From: Microbispora sp. H13382
Lineage (GTDB): Bacteria; Actinomycetota; Actinomycetes; Streptosporangiales; Streptosporangiaceae
DNA length: 64,000 bases
Assembly: GCF_014161445.1 (NCBI RefSeq)
Contig: NZ_JABBXA010000003.1
Span: 62,001 to 126,000 of the forward strand
Reading direction: 5' to 3'
In this document: positions 29,678-37,651 of the stretch, piece after piece
How positions within the stretch are numbered: position 1 is the first letter of the stretch
Layout: the number at the start of each line of letters is the position of its first letter
Made by a program: the position numbers and the translations under genes
The notes under the pieces: generated by a model
Told to the model about the DNA's origin: nothing
Database searches by the model: none
What the model saw: the letters and a program-made list of their open reading frames with translations, nothing else

Positions 29678-29809
29678 TCAGCCGCAGATGAGGCTGAGGC
29701 TGCTGTTCTCGTGCGGGGTGCAGCCGAGCAGGCTCAGGTTGCTGCCGCCGCCGCCACCGCCGCCGTGGCCGCCGGGGACCTCGAGGGTCTGCAGGTCGAG
29801 AAGCGCCAT
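29678..29809 (-). CDS. Class III lanthipeptide precursor, second copy
   Basis: 43 residues, same protein as the third copy; the two differ mainly by a silent shift in the Gly codons (position of the single GGT). The start is the ATG at 29809 with AAGGAG upstream. The spacer to the next copy (29610-29677) repeats part of the flanking sequence (CTCCTTGTATG, GTGCCGTCAGCC), so the duplicated unit is about 200 bp including the ribosome binding site. Confidence 0.9.
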   Translation of the reverse strand: MALLDLQTLEVPGGHGGGGGGGSNLSLLGCTPHENSSLSLICG

Positions 29810-29878
29810 TTGGGACATCTCCTTGTATGAGTGCCGTCAGCCGGAACGAGGCTGAAGATCGTGATCACCGAAGGGGCG

Positions 29879-30007
29879 TCAGCCGCAGATGAGGCTGAGG
29901 CTGCTGTTCTCGTGCGGGGTGCAGCCGAGCAGGCTCAGGTTGCTGCCGCCGCCGCCACCGCCGTGGCCGCCGGGGACCTCGAGGGTCTGCAGGTCGAGAA
30001 GCGTCAT
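29879..30007 (-). CDS. Class III lanthipeptide precursor, first copy next to the synthetase gene
   Basis: 42 residues: MTLLDLQTLEVP leader start (Thr instead of Ala at position 2), GGH, six Gly instead of seven, then the same 21-residue core as the other copies. ATG at 30007 lies 7 bases after the synthetase stop, and its strong AGGAGGT site (30017-30023 on the plus strand) sits inside the synthetase 3' end, so translation is probably coupled. The Gly-rich leader end differs from SapB and AmfS, whose leaders are acidic at this place; a comparable Gly-rich stretch is known, as I recall, in the catenulipeptin precursor. Confidence 0.9.
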   Translation of the reverse strand: MTLLDLQTLEVPGGHGGGGGGSNLSLLGCTPHENSSLSLICG

Positions 30008-30014
30008 TGCGCGT

Positions 30015-32630
30015 TCACCTCCTTCCGGTGCTGGTCGGGACGTGCGACCCGGCGGCGGTGCGCAGGGGCCCCTGCGCCTGAGACCGTCCGGGGGGCTCGA
30101 GGAACGGGAGACGGACCGGCTTGTCGTGCAGCGCGGTGCCGAGCGCGAGCAGCACGCCGGCGCTCCCTGTGGCGAGGTCCATGGACAGGCGGAGCAACTG
30201 GGCTCCGGGGAAGGCCAGCCCGCCCTGGTAGGGAAGCTCGTGCCAGGCCAGCCGGGAGATCTGCGCCGCGGCGGCCTCGGGGTCGGGGCGGGAGCCGGAC
30301 GACAGGCAGGCGATCATGCCGGCCCGGCCCGCGAACAGCCCCGACTGGACGTAGTAGTTCAGGGTCGTCACCGGCCTGATGGCGTCCAGCGACCCGGCGA
30401 AGGTCTCGTCGTCCCGGTGGGCGAGATAGCGGTCCAGCACCAGGCCGATGCCGGCCGACCCCTCGTCGAGGTAGGGGTTGGTCCGCCAGCCCTGCTGCAC
30501 CTGGAGTTGGCCGTCCTCGCGGCCGACGCACCGGCGCAGGTCCTGCCGCAGCGCGGTGGCCGCGAGGTCGAGCAGCCCGGGGTCGCCGGTGCGCTCGTAG
30601 GCGTGCAGGAACATCAGGGCGGGTCCCGACGAGCCGTACATCAGGCCCGCGTGGGGGTACCTGCCGCCGCTGATCTCGGGCACGTCGTCCGGGCCCCCGA
30701 GCCGGTCGGCCACCTCGGCCACCACTCGGGCGGCCCGCTCGCGGAACTCCGGCTCGCCGGTCGCGTCGTGCAGGTGCATCAGGGCGAGAGCGACGCCGGA
30801 CAGGCCGCGGTAGAGGCTCAGGTCGAGACCTTCCCCCGGCCCCCGCGCGCACCGCTCCGCCACGCCGAGCGCGTCCTCGCGGCGGCCGAGCGCCTCCAGC
30901 GCGTACGCCACGCCGTGCAGCCCGTTGTAGAACCCGATGCCGACGCCGGGCTTGGCGGCCTGCCGGACGAGCCACTCCTCGTGCTCGGGGAAGCGCCCGG
31001 CCCCGGTCACCGCCAGCGCGTACAGCACGCCGGCCGCGCCGTTGGCGAGGCTCACACCGCCGCCCGGCTCGAACTGGAGGATGTCGCCGGGGAACAGCCG
31101 GTCCTCGCGGTCCGGTGTCGCCGAGGTGAGGATCGCCTTCGCCAGCGCGTCCCGGACGGCGGGCCAGCCCTCTCTCATACGGTCCGGCTGAGGGAGCCGG
31201 CTCGGCTGGGGGGCGGGCGGATCCTGCCCGAGGATGGTCCGTACGGCTCCCTCGATCAGCGCGGGGGGCACCGGGAACGTCTCGGTGATCAGCCGGCCGA
31301 GCTGGGCGGCCTTGGGCCGGTGGAGCTGCAGCAGCATGGTGGTCATCGGGGCGAACACGCCCAGGTGCAGGCAGGCCAGCGCGTACTCGTCGGCCTCGAC
31401 GCCGGCCAGCCCGCGTGGCGGCACGAAGCCGGGGTTGGCGAGCGTGGGCCGCCTGCGCTCCTCGACCGGCGAGGAGACCTCGAAGTCGATCAGCACCACG
31501 CGCTCGCCCTCGACCAGGACGTTGAAGGGGTGCAGGTCGCCGAACACCACGCCGCGCTCGTGCAGCGCCGAGACCGCCGCCCGCACCTTGGCGAGCATCC
31601 CGACGGCCCACTCGGTGTAGTCCGCGTCCGCCTGCGGAGTGCGGTCGGCCCGGGTGAGGGGATGCTTCTGGGCGATGAGCTGGCTGAGCGAGGTGCCGTC
31701 GACGTACTCCTGCACCAGGAAGTGGTGCTCGCCGACCGTGAAGTAGTCGCGCAGCGCCGGCACGGCGTCGAGGCCGGCCAGGCGTTCCATGATGGAGGCC
31801 TCGTGCCGCAGGCGGGTGACGGCGTCGCGTCCCTCGACGTCGAGCCCGGCGTGCGGGCGGGCCTCCTTCAGCACCACCTTCTCGCCGGTGCGCCTGTCGC
31901 GCCCGAGGTACACGCCGCCGCCGTTGGAGAAGTGCAGGACGCTCTCCACGTCGTACGGCACGCCTTCGAGCGTCACCGCGTTGCGCGCGGCCAGGTGCGG
32001 TTCGAGGAACGCCGGCAGGGTCACCCAGGAGGGCAGGGCGAAGGCGGGGCCGCGCACGTCGGGGACGAGGTTGCCGTCGGCGTCCTCGATCGCGAGCACC
32101 CGCTCGCCGTTGTCGTCCAGGCAGTGGCGCTCGGCGAAGCCGCCGTACCGGACGAACAGGGGGCCGTCGCCGTAACGCAGATCGCTGAGAATGTACGGGC
32201 CCTCGACGCCGTCGAGGATCTCGGCGAGCTCCTTGAGCGTCAGCTCCAGCTGCGCTTCGTCGACCGGATAGATGGTGACCAGCTTGCCGCTCGACCCCCG
32301 GAACGCGTACTTGGAGTTCTGCATCGTCATCACGCGCCGGCCGCGCAGGAACTTGAAGGCCAGCCCGCGGGGCACGCAGTAGTCCCACGCCGCCGCGATC
32401 ACCCGCTCCGCCTCCGGGAGGGAGGAGGAGATGTGGATCTTCCATCCCTGCGTGGGCAGAGCCGCACCGGCCGGCGCGTAGTGCAGCCACGTCTCGCTCT
32501 CGGCGTGCCGCCAGTCGTCGGGCGTGGGCCGGGCGGCGATGGCGAAGTCGGGGTGCTCGGCGCGCTTGCTGTCGAGCGTGTCGTAGAACAAGGGATCTGC
32601 GAGGCAGTAAATCTCGTACTTACTAATCAC
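30015..32630 (-). CDS. Class III lanthipeptide synthetase (LanKC, RamC/AmfT-like)
   Basis: 871 residues from GTG at 32630, preceded by AGGGG; the frame upstream lacks family sequence. Residues 1-200 form the OspF-like lyase (WKIHISSS, KFLRGRR, KYAFRGSSGKLVTIYP). Residues 235-470 form the kinase: VVLKEA (Lys255), FGDLHPFN (363-370), IDFE (381-384). Residues 520-850 resemble the LanC-like cyclase (GFYNGLHGVAYALEALG, YGSSGPALMFL, DEGSAGIGLVLDRYL). The LanC zinc ligands (Cys, Cys-His) are absent, which defines class III against class IV. It phosphorylates and eliminates Ser to dehydroalanine, then adds Cys to give lanthionine or labionin. The three precursors directly downstream are its substrates. 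Confidence 0.94.
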   Translation of the reverse strand: MISKYEIYCLADPLFYDTLDSKRAEHPDFAIAARPTPDDWRHAESETWLHYAPAGAALPTQGWKIHISSSLPEAERVIAAAWDYCVPRGLAFKFLRGRRVMTMQNSKYAFRGSSGKLVTIYPVDEAQLELTLKELAEILDGVEGPYILSDLRYGDGPLFVRYGGFAERHCLDDNGERVLAIEDADGNLVPDVRGPAFALPSWVTLPAFLEPHLAARNAVTLEGVPYDVESVLHFSNGGGVYLGRDRRTGEKVVLKEARPHAGLDVEGRDAVTRLRHEASIMERLAGLDAVPALRDYFTVGEHHFLVQEYVDGTSLSQLIAQKHPLTRADRTPQADADYTEWAVGMLAKVRAAVSALHERGVVFGDLHPFNVLVEGERVVLIDFEVSSPVEERRRPTLANPGFVPPRGLAGVEADEYALACLHLGVFAPMTTMLLQLHRPKAAQLGRLITETFPVPPALIEGAVRTILGQDPPAPQPSRLPQPDRMREGWPAVRDALAKAILTSATPDREDRLFPGDILQFEPGGGVSLANGAAGVLYALAVTGAGRFPEHEEWLVRQAAKPGVGIGFYNGLHGVAYALEALGRREDALGVAERCARGPGEGLDLSLYRGLSGVALALMHLHDATGEPEFRERAARVVAEVADRLGGPDDVPEISGGRYPHAGLMYGSSGPALMFLHAYERTGDPGLLDLAATALRQDLRRCVGREDGQLQVQQGWRTNPYLDEGSAGIGLVLDRYLAHRDDETFAGSLDAIRPVTTLNYYVQSGLFAGRAGMIACLSSGSRPDPEAAAAQISRLAWHELPYQGGLAFPGAQLLRLSMDLATGSAGVLLALGTALHDKPVRLPFLEPPGRSQAQGPLRTAAGSHVPTSTGRR

Positions 32631-32957
32631 CAGAAGTCCCCTTAGGCCGGTCACGTCAAAGAATTCCGGAAATAAGGAGAAGGGCCAAGTTACGCCCGTC
32701 AACTGCGCTATGTGAAATCTGCACATAACGAACCGTGACGCAGTCATGGGTGGGCAGTGATGCCATTCACGGCCGTGTCCGGGATGTCTCGCGGACCATC
32801 TGGTCAGATCGCTGGTCAAGTGTGTGGCGCCCGCACACCGGCCGGGTGCTCGCAGACCCGGGGACGGGCGGCCGGGTGCCGGGTGCTCAGAGACCCGGGA
32901 AAGGCCGTCCCGGAGGCTGCGTGCCGCGCCGCTGGAGCCGGGTGAGCCCGGCCGGCG
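32631..32957 (-). promoter_or_regulatory. Promoter region of the lanthipeptide operon (327 bp without a gene)
   Basis: The part next to the synthetase (32640-32760) is less GC-rich and holds the inverted repeat TATGTG-AAATCTG-CACATA at 32709-32727, about 80 bases before the start. It includes the GTGAAATCTGCA word shared with the response regulator promoter. Further up, a 22-bp direct repeat (32841-32862 and 32878-32899, 20 of 22 identical) occurs, each copy being a CCGGGT-N8-ACCCGG hairpin. The hairpins lie 60-120 bases after the kinase stop and could end its transcript or bind a regulator. No coding potential is evident. Confidence 0.55.
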
Positions 32958-33671
32958 TCAGCGGCGGTCTCCGCCCTTGCGGGGGATCTCGACGATGATT
33001 CGGAACCAGCCGTCCGGGTCGAGGATCGTTCCCACCATGCCGTCGAGCGCCGCCGCCCGGTTGCGCAGGTTGTCCAGGCCGTTGCCGTCGCCCGGCGGGA
33101 CGGAGGGATCGACGCCGTCGTTGGCGACGGTGAGCGTCACCAGGCCGCCCCGCACGACGATCTCGATCGTGCACAGGGTCGCCCTGCTGTGGCGCAGGAC
33201 GTTGGTCACCGCCTCCCGCACCGTGATCGCGAGCACCGCGCTCACCTCGTCGCCCAGCTCCGCCTCGGCGACCTCGATCTTGCAGTCGGTTCCGTACGCG
33301 CGCAGCACGGCCCGTGCGTTGGCCAGTTCCGAGGCGAGGGAGACGTCCCGGAAGGAGCGGGTCACGTTGCGGATGTCGGCGGACGCCTGACGGATCGCCT
33401 GCACCACGTCGGCGAGCGCCGGTCGCAGGGGACTGTCGTCGTCGGCGAGCCGGTAGGCGAGTTCGCTGCGCAGGGTGGCCAGCCACAGGCGGCTGCTCAC
33501 GAGGTCGTGCACGTCGCGGCCGAACTGCTCGCGCGCTTCCGCCGCGGCCTGCCGTACGGCCTCCGCCTGCATGGCGCGCAGCCGGCGCAGGTGGACCGCG
33601 AGGATCACCAGCGCGGCGATCAGGAGCGTACCGAGCAGGACGAGCAGGGCGATGAGGGCGAAGTGAGGCAA
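32958..33671 (-). CDS. Short NarL-family sensor histidine kinase of the lanthipeptide locus
   Basis: 237 residues, TTG start behind GGAGG. One N-terminal membrane helix (FALIALLVLLGTLLIAALVI), no sensor domain, then a HisKA_3 helix with His55 (FGRDVHDLVSSRLWLATL), N box REAVTNVLRHSRA and an altered G1 box (VANDGVDPS instead of the usual DNGxG), then GNGLDNLRNRAAALDG. No regulator is adjacent; the likely partner is the response regulator at the far side of the cluster. SapB-type loci typically have an orphan RamR-like regulator, so a linked kinase is notable. Partner assignment is inference. Confidence 0.82.
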   Translation of the reverse strand: MPHFALIALLVLLGTLLIAALVILAVHLRRLRAMQAEAVRQAAAEAREQFGRDVHDLVSSRLWLATLRSELAYRLADDDSPLRPALADVVQAIRQASADIRNVTRSFRDVSLASELANARAVLRAYGTDCKIEVAEAELGDEVSAVLAITVREAVTNVLRHSRATLCTIEIVVRGGLVTLTVANDGVDPSVPPGDGNGLDNLRNRAAALDGMVGTILDPDGWFRIIVEIPRKGGDRR

Positions 33672-33905
33672 GTAACGACCCTCCAGTCATCCTTGCCGTA
33701 ACATCGGCCTCGCCATTAGGTGCACACGTTAGATCTTTGCATACCGGTCACGAAATATGGCCACTTCATTCGTGTCGAAGCAGGTTCTATTACCACTGCA
33801 TATAGGGGTTGCCGGTGGCGTCCTAAAAACGGGCGTTCATCAACTGTGAATCCGGCTGTAACAATTCCGGGGGCCCTGCCCGTTCCGGGGCAGAAGGCGC
33901 GGGGG

Positions 33906-34937
33906 TCAGGCGAGTGTCCGCACCGCGGCCTCGAAGACCGTGGGCAGGCGCCGCGCGGCCGGCACGATCATCCGGGCCGCGACGGGATGCCGCCGGGCCC
34001 GCACGAGCGTGGCCGTGAGCAGCCGGGAGCGCCACGACAGGCGCCGCCAGGCGGTCTCGTACTCCTCGGGGCGACCCGCCCGCAGACAGCCGACCAGCGC
34101 GCGGGCCGACAGCAGCGCGAGTGAGATCCCCTCGCCGGTGAGCGCGTCCACGTAGCCCGCCGCGTCGCCGACGAGCAGCACCCGCCCGGCCACCCGCCGC
34201 CGCACCCGCTGGCGCAGGGGTCCTGCCCCGCGCACGGGGGTGACCGGCGGGCCGTCCAGCCGGGCGAGCAGACCGGGAAACTCGGCCAGGTGCTCGTCGT
34301 AGGTCCGCCGCTCGCCGCTCAGCACCGCCACGCCGACCAGGTCGTCGCCCACCGGCGTGACGTACGCCTCGCCGCCGGGTGCCCAGTGCACCTCCACGAA
34401 GTCCGTCCACGGCGCGACCCGGTAGTGGCGGCGCAGCCCGTACCTGCGCGGACCGCGGGAAGGCAGGCCGAGCCCCAGCCGGGCCCTGATCGGCGAGTGC
34501 AGCCCGTCGGCGGCGACCAGCCACCGCGCGCCGAGCGGGGCTTCGCCCGGCACATACGCGAGAACGGCCTCGCCGGCGGCGCGCACCGCGTCCACCCGGC
34601 CGGGCACGACGCGGACGCCGAGCTCCCGCGCGCGGAGGGCGAGCGCGGCGTGCAGCGCCGTCCGGCGCACGCCCAGTCCCGGGCCGTCCCGGAACTCCGC
34701 CTGCACGCGGTGCCGCCCGTCCACGTAGCGGATGCCGAGGAACGGCCTGCCGTCAGGCACCGCCACCCCGAGGTCCGCCAGCGCGGCCGCGCCGCTGGGC
34801 ATCAGCCCCTCCCCGCACGCCTTGTCGACCGGGACGGGCCGTGGCTCGACCACGACCGCCTCCATGCCGGCGAGGGCCGCGTGGACGGCGGTGGCCAGCC
34901 CGGCGGGCCCGCCGCCGGCGACCAGCACGTCGATCAC
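33906..34937 (-). CDS. FAD-dependent oxidoreductase (geranylgeranyl reductase / flavoprotein hydroxylase type)
   Basis: 343 residues from GTG at 34937, overlapping the TGA of the methyltransferase gene (GTGA). Rossmann GxGxxG at the start (IDVLVAGGGPAGLATAVHAA), CGEGLMPSG near residue 45, and the second FAD motif VLLVGDAAGYVDALTGEGIS. These are features of the GGR/PHBH-like group. In phenolic-lipid loci of the srsABC type an FAD hydroxylase in this position oxidises the alkylresorcinol ring to a quinone; reduction of a prenyl chain is the alternative, given the UbiA gene nearby. Last gene of the operon. Confidence 0.82.
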   Translation of the reverse strand: MIDVLVAGGGPAGLATAVHAALAGMEAVVVEPRPVPVDKACGEGLMPSGAAALADLGVAVPDGRPFLGIRYVDGRHRVQAEFRDGPGLGVRRTALHAALALRARELGVRVVPGRVDAVRAAGEAVLAYVPGEAPLGARWLVAADGLHSPIRARLGLGLPSRGPRRYGLRRHYRVAPWTDFVEVHWAPGGEAYVTPVGDDLVGVAVLSGERRTYDEHLAEFPGLLARLDGPPVTPVRGAGPLRQRVRRRVAGRVLLVGDAAGYVDALTGEGISLALLSARALVGCLRAGRPEEYETAWRRLSWRSRLLTATLVRARRHPVAARMIVPAARRLPTVFEAAVRTLA

Positions 34938-35494
34938 GCCGCGGTCCCAGTCCCCGCGCCACGCGCGGCGGGTCCGGGGGCGGCGGTGGCGAGCGCGGCG
35001 TTCTCGCAGCGCAGGCGCACGGCCATGAGCGGCACGTTGAGCACGGTGAAGACCAGCGCGGTCAGCCAGGCGGAGTGCACGAGCGGCAGCGCCGCGCCCT
35101 CCACCGCCACCGCGACGTAGTTGGGGTGGCGCAGCCAGCCGAACCGGTACGGCCCGCGCCGCACGAGCGGCATGCCGGGCACGACGACGACCTGCGTGTT
35201 CCAGTGCGGGCCGAGTGCGGTGACGCACCACCAGCGCAGCGCCTGCGCGGCCAGGACCAGCCCGAACATCGGCCAGCCCAGGCCCGGGACGAACGGCCGG
35301 TCCGCCAGCCACACCTCCAGCAGGCATCCGGCCAGCAGTCCGGTGTGCAGGGCGACCATCCAGGGATAGTGGCCCCTGCCGTACACCACCCCGCCCCGGG
35401 CGAGGCTCCAGCGGGCGTTGCGGCGCGCGACGACGAGTTCGGCGAGCCGCTCCACCGCGACGAGCGCGACGAGCAGCGCGTACGAGAGCGACAC
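34934..35494 (-). CDS. Isoprenylcysteine carboxyl methyltransferase-family membrane methyltransferase
   Basis: 186 residues from GTG at 35494, with its GGGAG ribosome site overlapping the end of the PKS gene. Four or five membrane helices, and the ICMT signature near the C-terminus (GPYRFGWLRHPNYVAVAVEG, the RHPxY motif followed by a Glu). In bacteria such proteins next to type III PKS genes methylate the phenolic product rather than a protein (SrsB-like). The start leaves an 8-bp gap after the PKS stop; the stop overlaps the FAD enzyme start, so all three genes form one operon. Confidence 0.85.
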   Translation of the reverse strand: MSLSYALLVALVAVERLAELVVARRNARWSLARGGVVYGRGHYPWMVALHTGLLAGCLLEVWLADRPFVPGLGWPMFGLVLAAQALRWWCVTALGPHWNTQVVVVPGMPLVRRGPYRFGWLRHPNYVAVAVEGAALPLVHSAWLTALVFTVLNVPLMAVRLRCENAALATAAPGPAARGAGTGTAA

Positions 35495-35502
35495 GGGTCT
35501 CC

Positions 35503-36573
35503 CTACCAGCGCAGCAGGACCAGTTCGGAGCAGAATCCCGGGCCCATCGCCAGCAGCAGGCCCGGTGTGCCCGGCGGCGGGGGCCGCAGGGCGAGGGTGT
35601 CGCGCAACACGTGCAGCACCGAGGCGGACGACAGGTTGCCGTTGGCGGCCAGCGAACGCCAGGTGAGGTCGAGCGCGCCGTCCGGCAGCGCGAGCGTCTC
35701 CGCGACGGCCTCCAGCACCTTGGGGCCGCCGGGGTGGCAGACCCAGGCGGTGACGTCGCCGGCCGTCAGGTCGTGGTCGGCGAGGAACGCGTGCACATCG
35801 TCGCCCAGGTACGCGCGGACGACGTCGGGCACCGCGGCGTCGAGCACCACCCGGAAACCGCTGTCGCGGACGTCCCAGCCCATCACGCGTTCGGAACCGG
35901 GATACAGGCGGCTGCGCGTGGCGACGACCGCGGGCCCCGCCGCGCGGCCCGCCCCGGGCGGCTCGCGGTCGTCGCCGTACGCGACCACGGCGGCGGCGCC
36001 GTCCCCGAACAGGGCGCCCGCCACGAGGTTGGCCGTGGAGGTGTCGTCGCGCTGCAGGGTGAGGGAGCACAACTCGACCGAGAGCAGCACCGCCACGTGA
36101 CCGGGCCAGCCGCGCAGGTAGTCGTGCAGCCGGCCGATCCCCGCCGCGCCCGCCACGCATCCGAGGCCGAACACCGGCACCCGCTTCACGTCCGGGCGCA
36201 GCCCGATCCGGTTGACCAGCCGGGCGTCCAGCGACGGCGCGGCGACGCCGGTGACCGACGTGCACATGATCATGTCGACGTCCGCCGGTGTGAGGCCGGC
36301 CGCGTCCAGCGCCGCCGTCACGGCCTGCGCGCCCAGGTCGAGCGCGGCCTCGATGAACAGGTCGTTGGCCGCGCCGAAGCCGTCGAGCTTGCCGTACTGG
36401 TCGAGGGGCAGCACCAGGTTGCGGTGCTCGACCCGGGCGCCGGCGTGCAGCCTGTCGAGAAGCCGGCGGTCGGCGCCCGGAGGAAGACATACCCTCGCCA
36501 GGGCGTCCGCGATGTCCGCCTGCGAGTGGCGATGAGGGGGGACGACACCGTGGACGGCCGCGATCCGCGTCAT
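35503..36573 (-). CDS. Type III polyketide synthase
   Basis: 356 residues from ATG at 36573. The chalcone-synthase-like catalytic triad is complete: Cys139 ([13 protein letters not shown]), His280 ([10 protein letters not shown]) and Asn313 ([10 protein letters not shown]). The C-terminal GPGF loop reads [12 protein letters not shown]. Acting as a soluble homodimer, it would extend an acyl-CoA starter with malonyl-type extenders and cyclise it to an alkylresorcinol, pyrone or similar ring. Gene order PKS, ICMT-type methyltransferase, FAD enzyme resembles srsABC of Streptomyces. An upstream longer frame overlaps the divergent promoter and is not used. Confidence 0.93.
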   Translation of the reverse strand: MTRIAAVHGVVPPHRHSQADIADALARVCLPPGADRRLLDRLHAGARVEHRNLVLPLDQYGKLDGFGAANDLFIEAALDLGAQAVTAALDAAGLTPADVDMIMCTSVTGVAAPSLDARLVNRIGLRPDVKRVPVFGLGCVAGAAGIGRLHDYLRGWPGHVAVLLSVELCSLTLQRDDTSTANLVAGALFGDGAAAVVAYGDDREPPGAGRAAGPAVVATRSRLYPGSERVMGWDVRDSGFRVVLDAAVPDVVRAYLGDDVHAFLADHDLTAGDVTAWVCHPGGPKVLEAVAETLALPDGALDLTWRSLAANGNLSSASVLHVLRDTLALRPPPPGTPGLLLAMGPGFCSELVLLRW

Positions 36574-36691
36574 CTCACATCCTCGGGCTGGCGAAAATCG
36601 TAATAAGTCCCTCTTGCCCGTTGCGGGCCGCCGCATACCTTCGGATCGCGATGGTGATCCCCATCCGTAAGGTCCGGTTACGCTCGGGGTC

Positions 36692-37651
36692 GTGACCGGT
36701 TCAGGGGCCCTGCCCGACGAAACGGCGGCCGAAACCGGCCCGGGTGCCGCCGCGCCGGTTCGCTGCGCGCGTCCCGGGGGCACCGCCCCGGCGGACGTCG
36801 CGGGCGAGCCGCCGGCCGGGCCGTCGCGGACGGTGGCCGGGCTGGCCCTGGCATGCCATCCGGGTCCGGCCGCGGCGGTGACGGCCCTGGTCGCGGCGCT
36901 CGTGGCGCTCGCCGGGTGGGGCCCGGCGGGGACCGCGCTGGCGGCTCTCGCCGTGCTGACCGGTCAGCTGTCCGTGGGCTGGTGCAACGACGCCGTCGAC
37001 GCCGCCAGGGACGCCGCGGCGGCGCGGGCGGCCAAGCCGATCGTCGCGGGACTGGTGACCGCGCGCACGGTGCGCGCCGCGGCGTTCGCCGCGCTGGCGG
37101 CCTGCGTGCCGATCTCGCTGGCCTGCGGCGCGGTCGCCGGGGCCGCGCACCTGTTCGCCGTGGCCGCGGCCTGGGCGTACAACCTGTGGCTCAAGGGCAC
37201 GGCGGCCTCGTGGGCGACTTACGCCGCGGGGTTCGGCGCGGTGCCGGTGTTCGTCGCGGCCGGGATGCCGGGCGGCCTGCCGCCGGCGTGGTGGGCCGTG
37301 CTCGCCGCGGCGCTGCTCGGCTGCGCGGCGCACCTCGCCAACGTGCTGCCCGACATCGAGGCGGACGTCGCCACGGGAGTGCGCGGCTGGCCGCAGCGCC
37401 TCGGCGCCGCCCGGGTGCGGGCCGTCCTGCCGCTGCCGCTGCTGGCCGCGTCCGTGCTCCTGGTGGCCGGGCCTCCGGGACCGGCCGGCCCGGCCCGATG
37501 GCTCGCGCTCGCGGCGGTGGCCGCGTGCGCCGCGGCCGGCCTGCTGCTCGGGCGGCGCGTGCCCCGGGCGCCCTTCGTCGCCGCGATCGGCGCCGCAGGC
37601 ATCGACGTCCTGCTGCTCGCCGCGACGCCCGGCGTCGTCACCGCCGGCTGA
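36692..37651 (+). CDS. UbiA-family prenyltransferase
   Basis: 319 residues, GTG start. After a Pro/Ala-rich N-terminus of about 45 residues come eight or nine membrane helices. The first Asp-rich motif is at 99-107 (NDAVDAARD) and the second in [11 protein letters not shown], the pair that binds the prenyl diphosphate through magnesium. UbiA enzymes attach a polyprenyl chain to an aromatic acceptor in the membrane. Divergent from the type III PKS operon (118-bp shared promoter), so the PKS product is the likely acceptor. That pairing is inference from position. Its last 14 bases overlap the convergent DUF2079 gene. Confidence 0.87.
   Translation: MTGSGALPDETAAETGPGAAAPVRCARPGGTAPADVAGEPPAGPSRTVAGLALACHPGPAAAVTALVAALVALAGWGPAGTALAALAVLTGQLSVGWCNDAVDAARDAAAARAAKPIVAGLVTARTVRAAAFAALAACVPISLACGAVAGAAHLFAVAAAWAYNLWLKGTAASWATYAAGFGAVPVFVAAGMPGGLPPAWWAVLAAALLGCAAHLANVLPDIEADVATGVRGWPQRLGAARVRAVLPLPLLAASVLLVAGPPGPAGPARWLALAAVAACAAAGLLLGRRVPRAPFVAAIGAAGIDVLLLAATPGVVTAG

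Noticed and set aside
29478..30007. Plus-strand frames reading MRLRLLFSCGVQPSRLRLL with a Pro run
   Set aside because: They are the antisense image of the lanthipeptide precursors. The minus strand has ribosome sites, the LLDLQ leader motif and the synthetase on the same strand.
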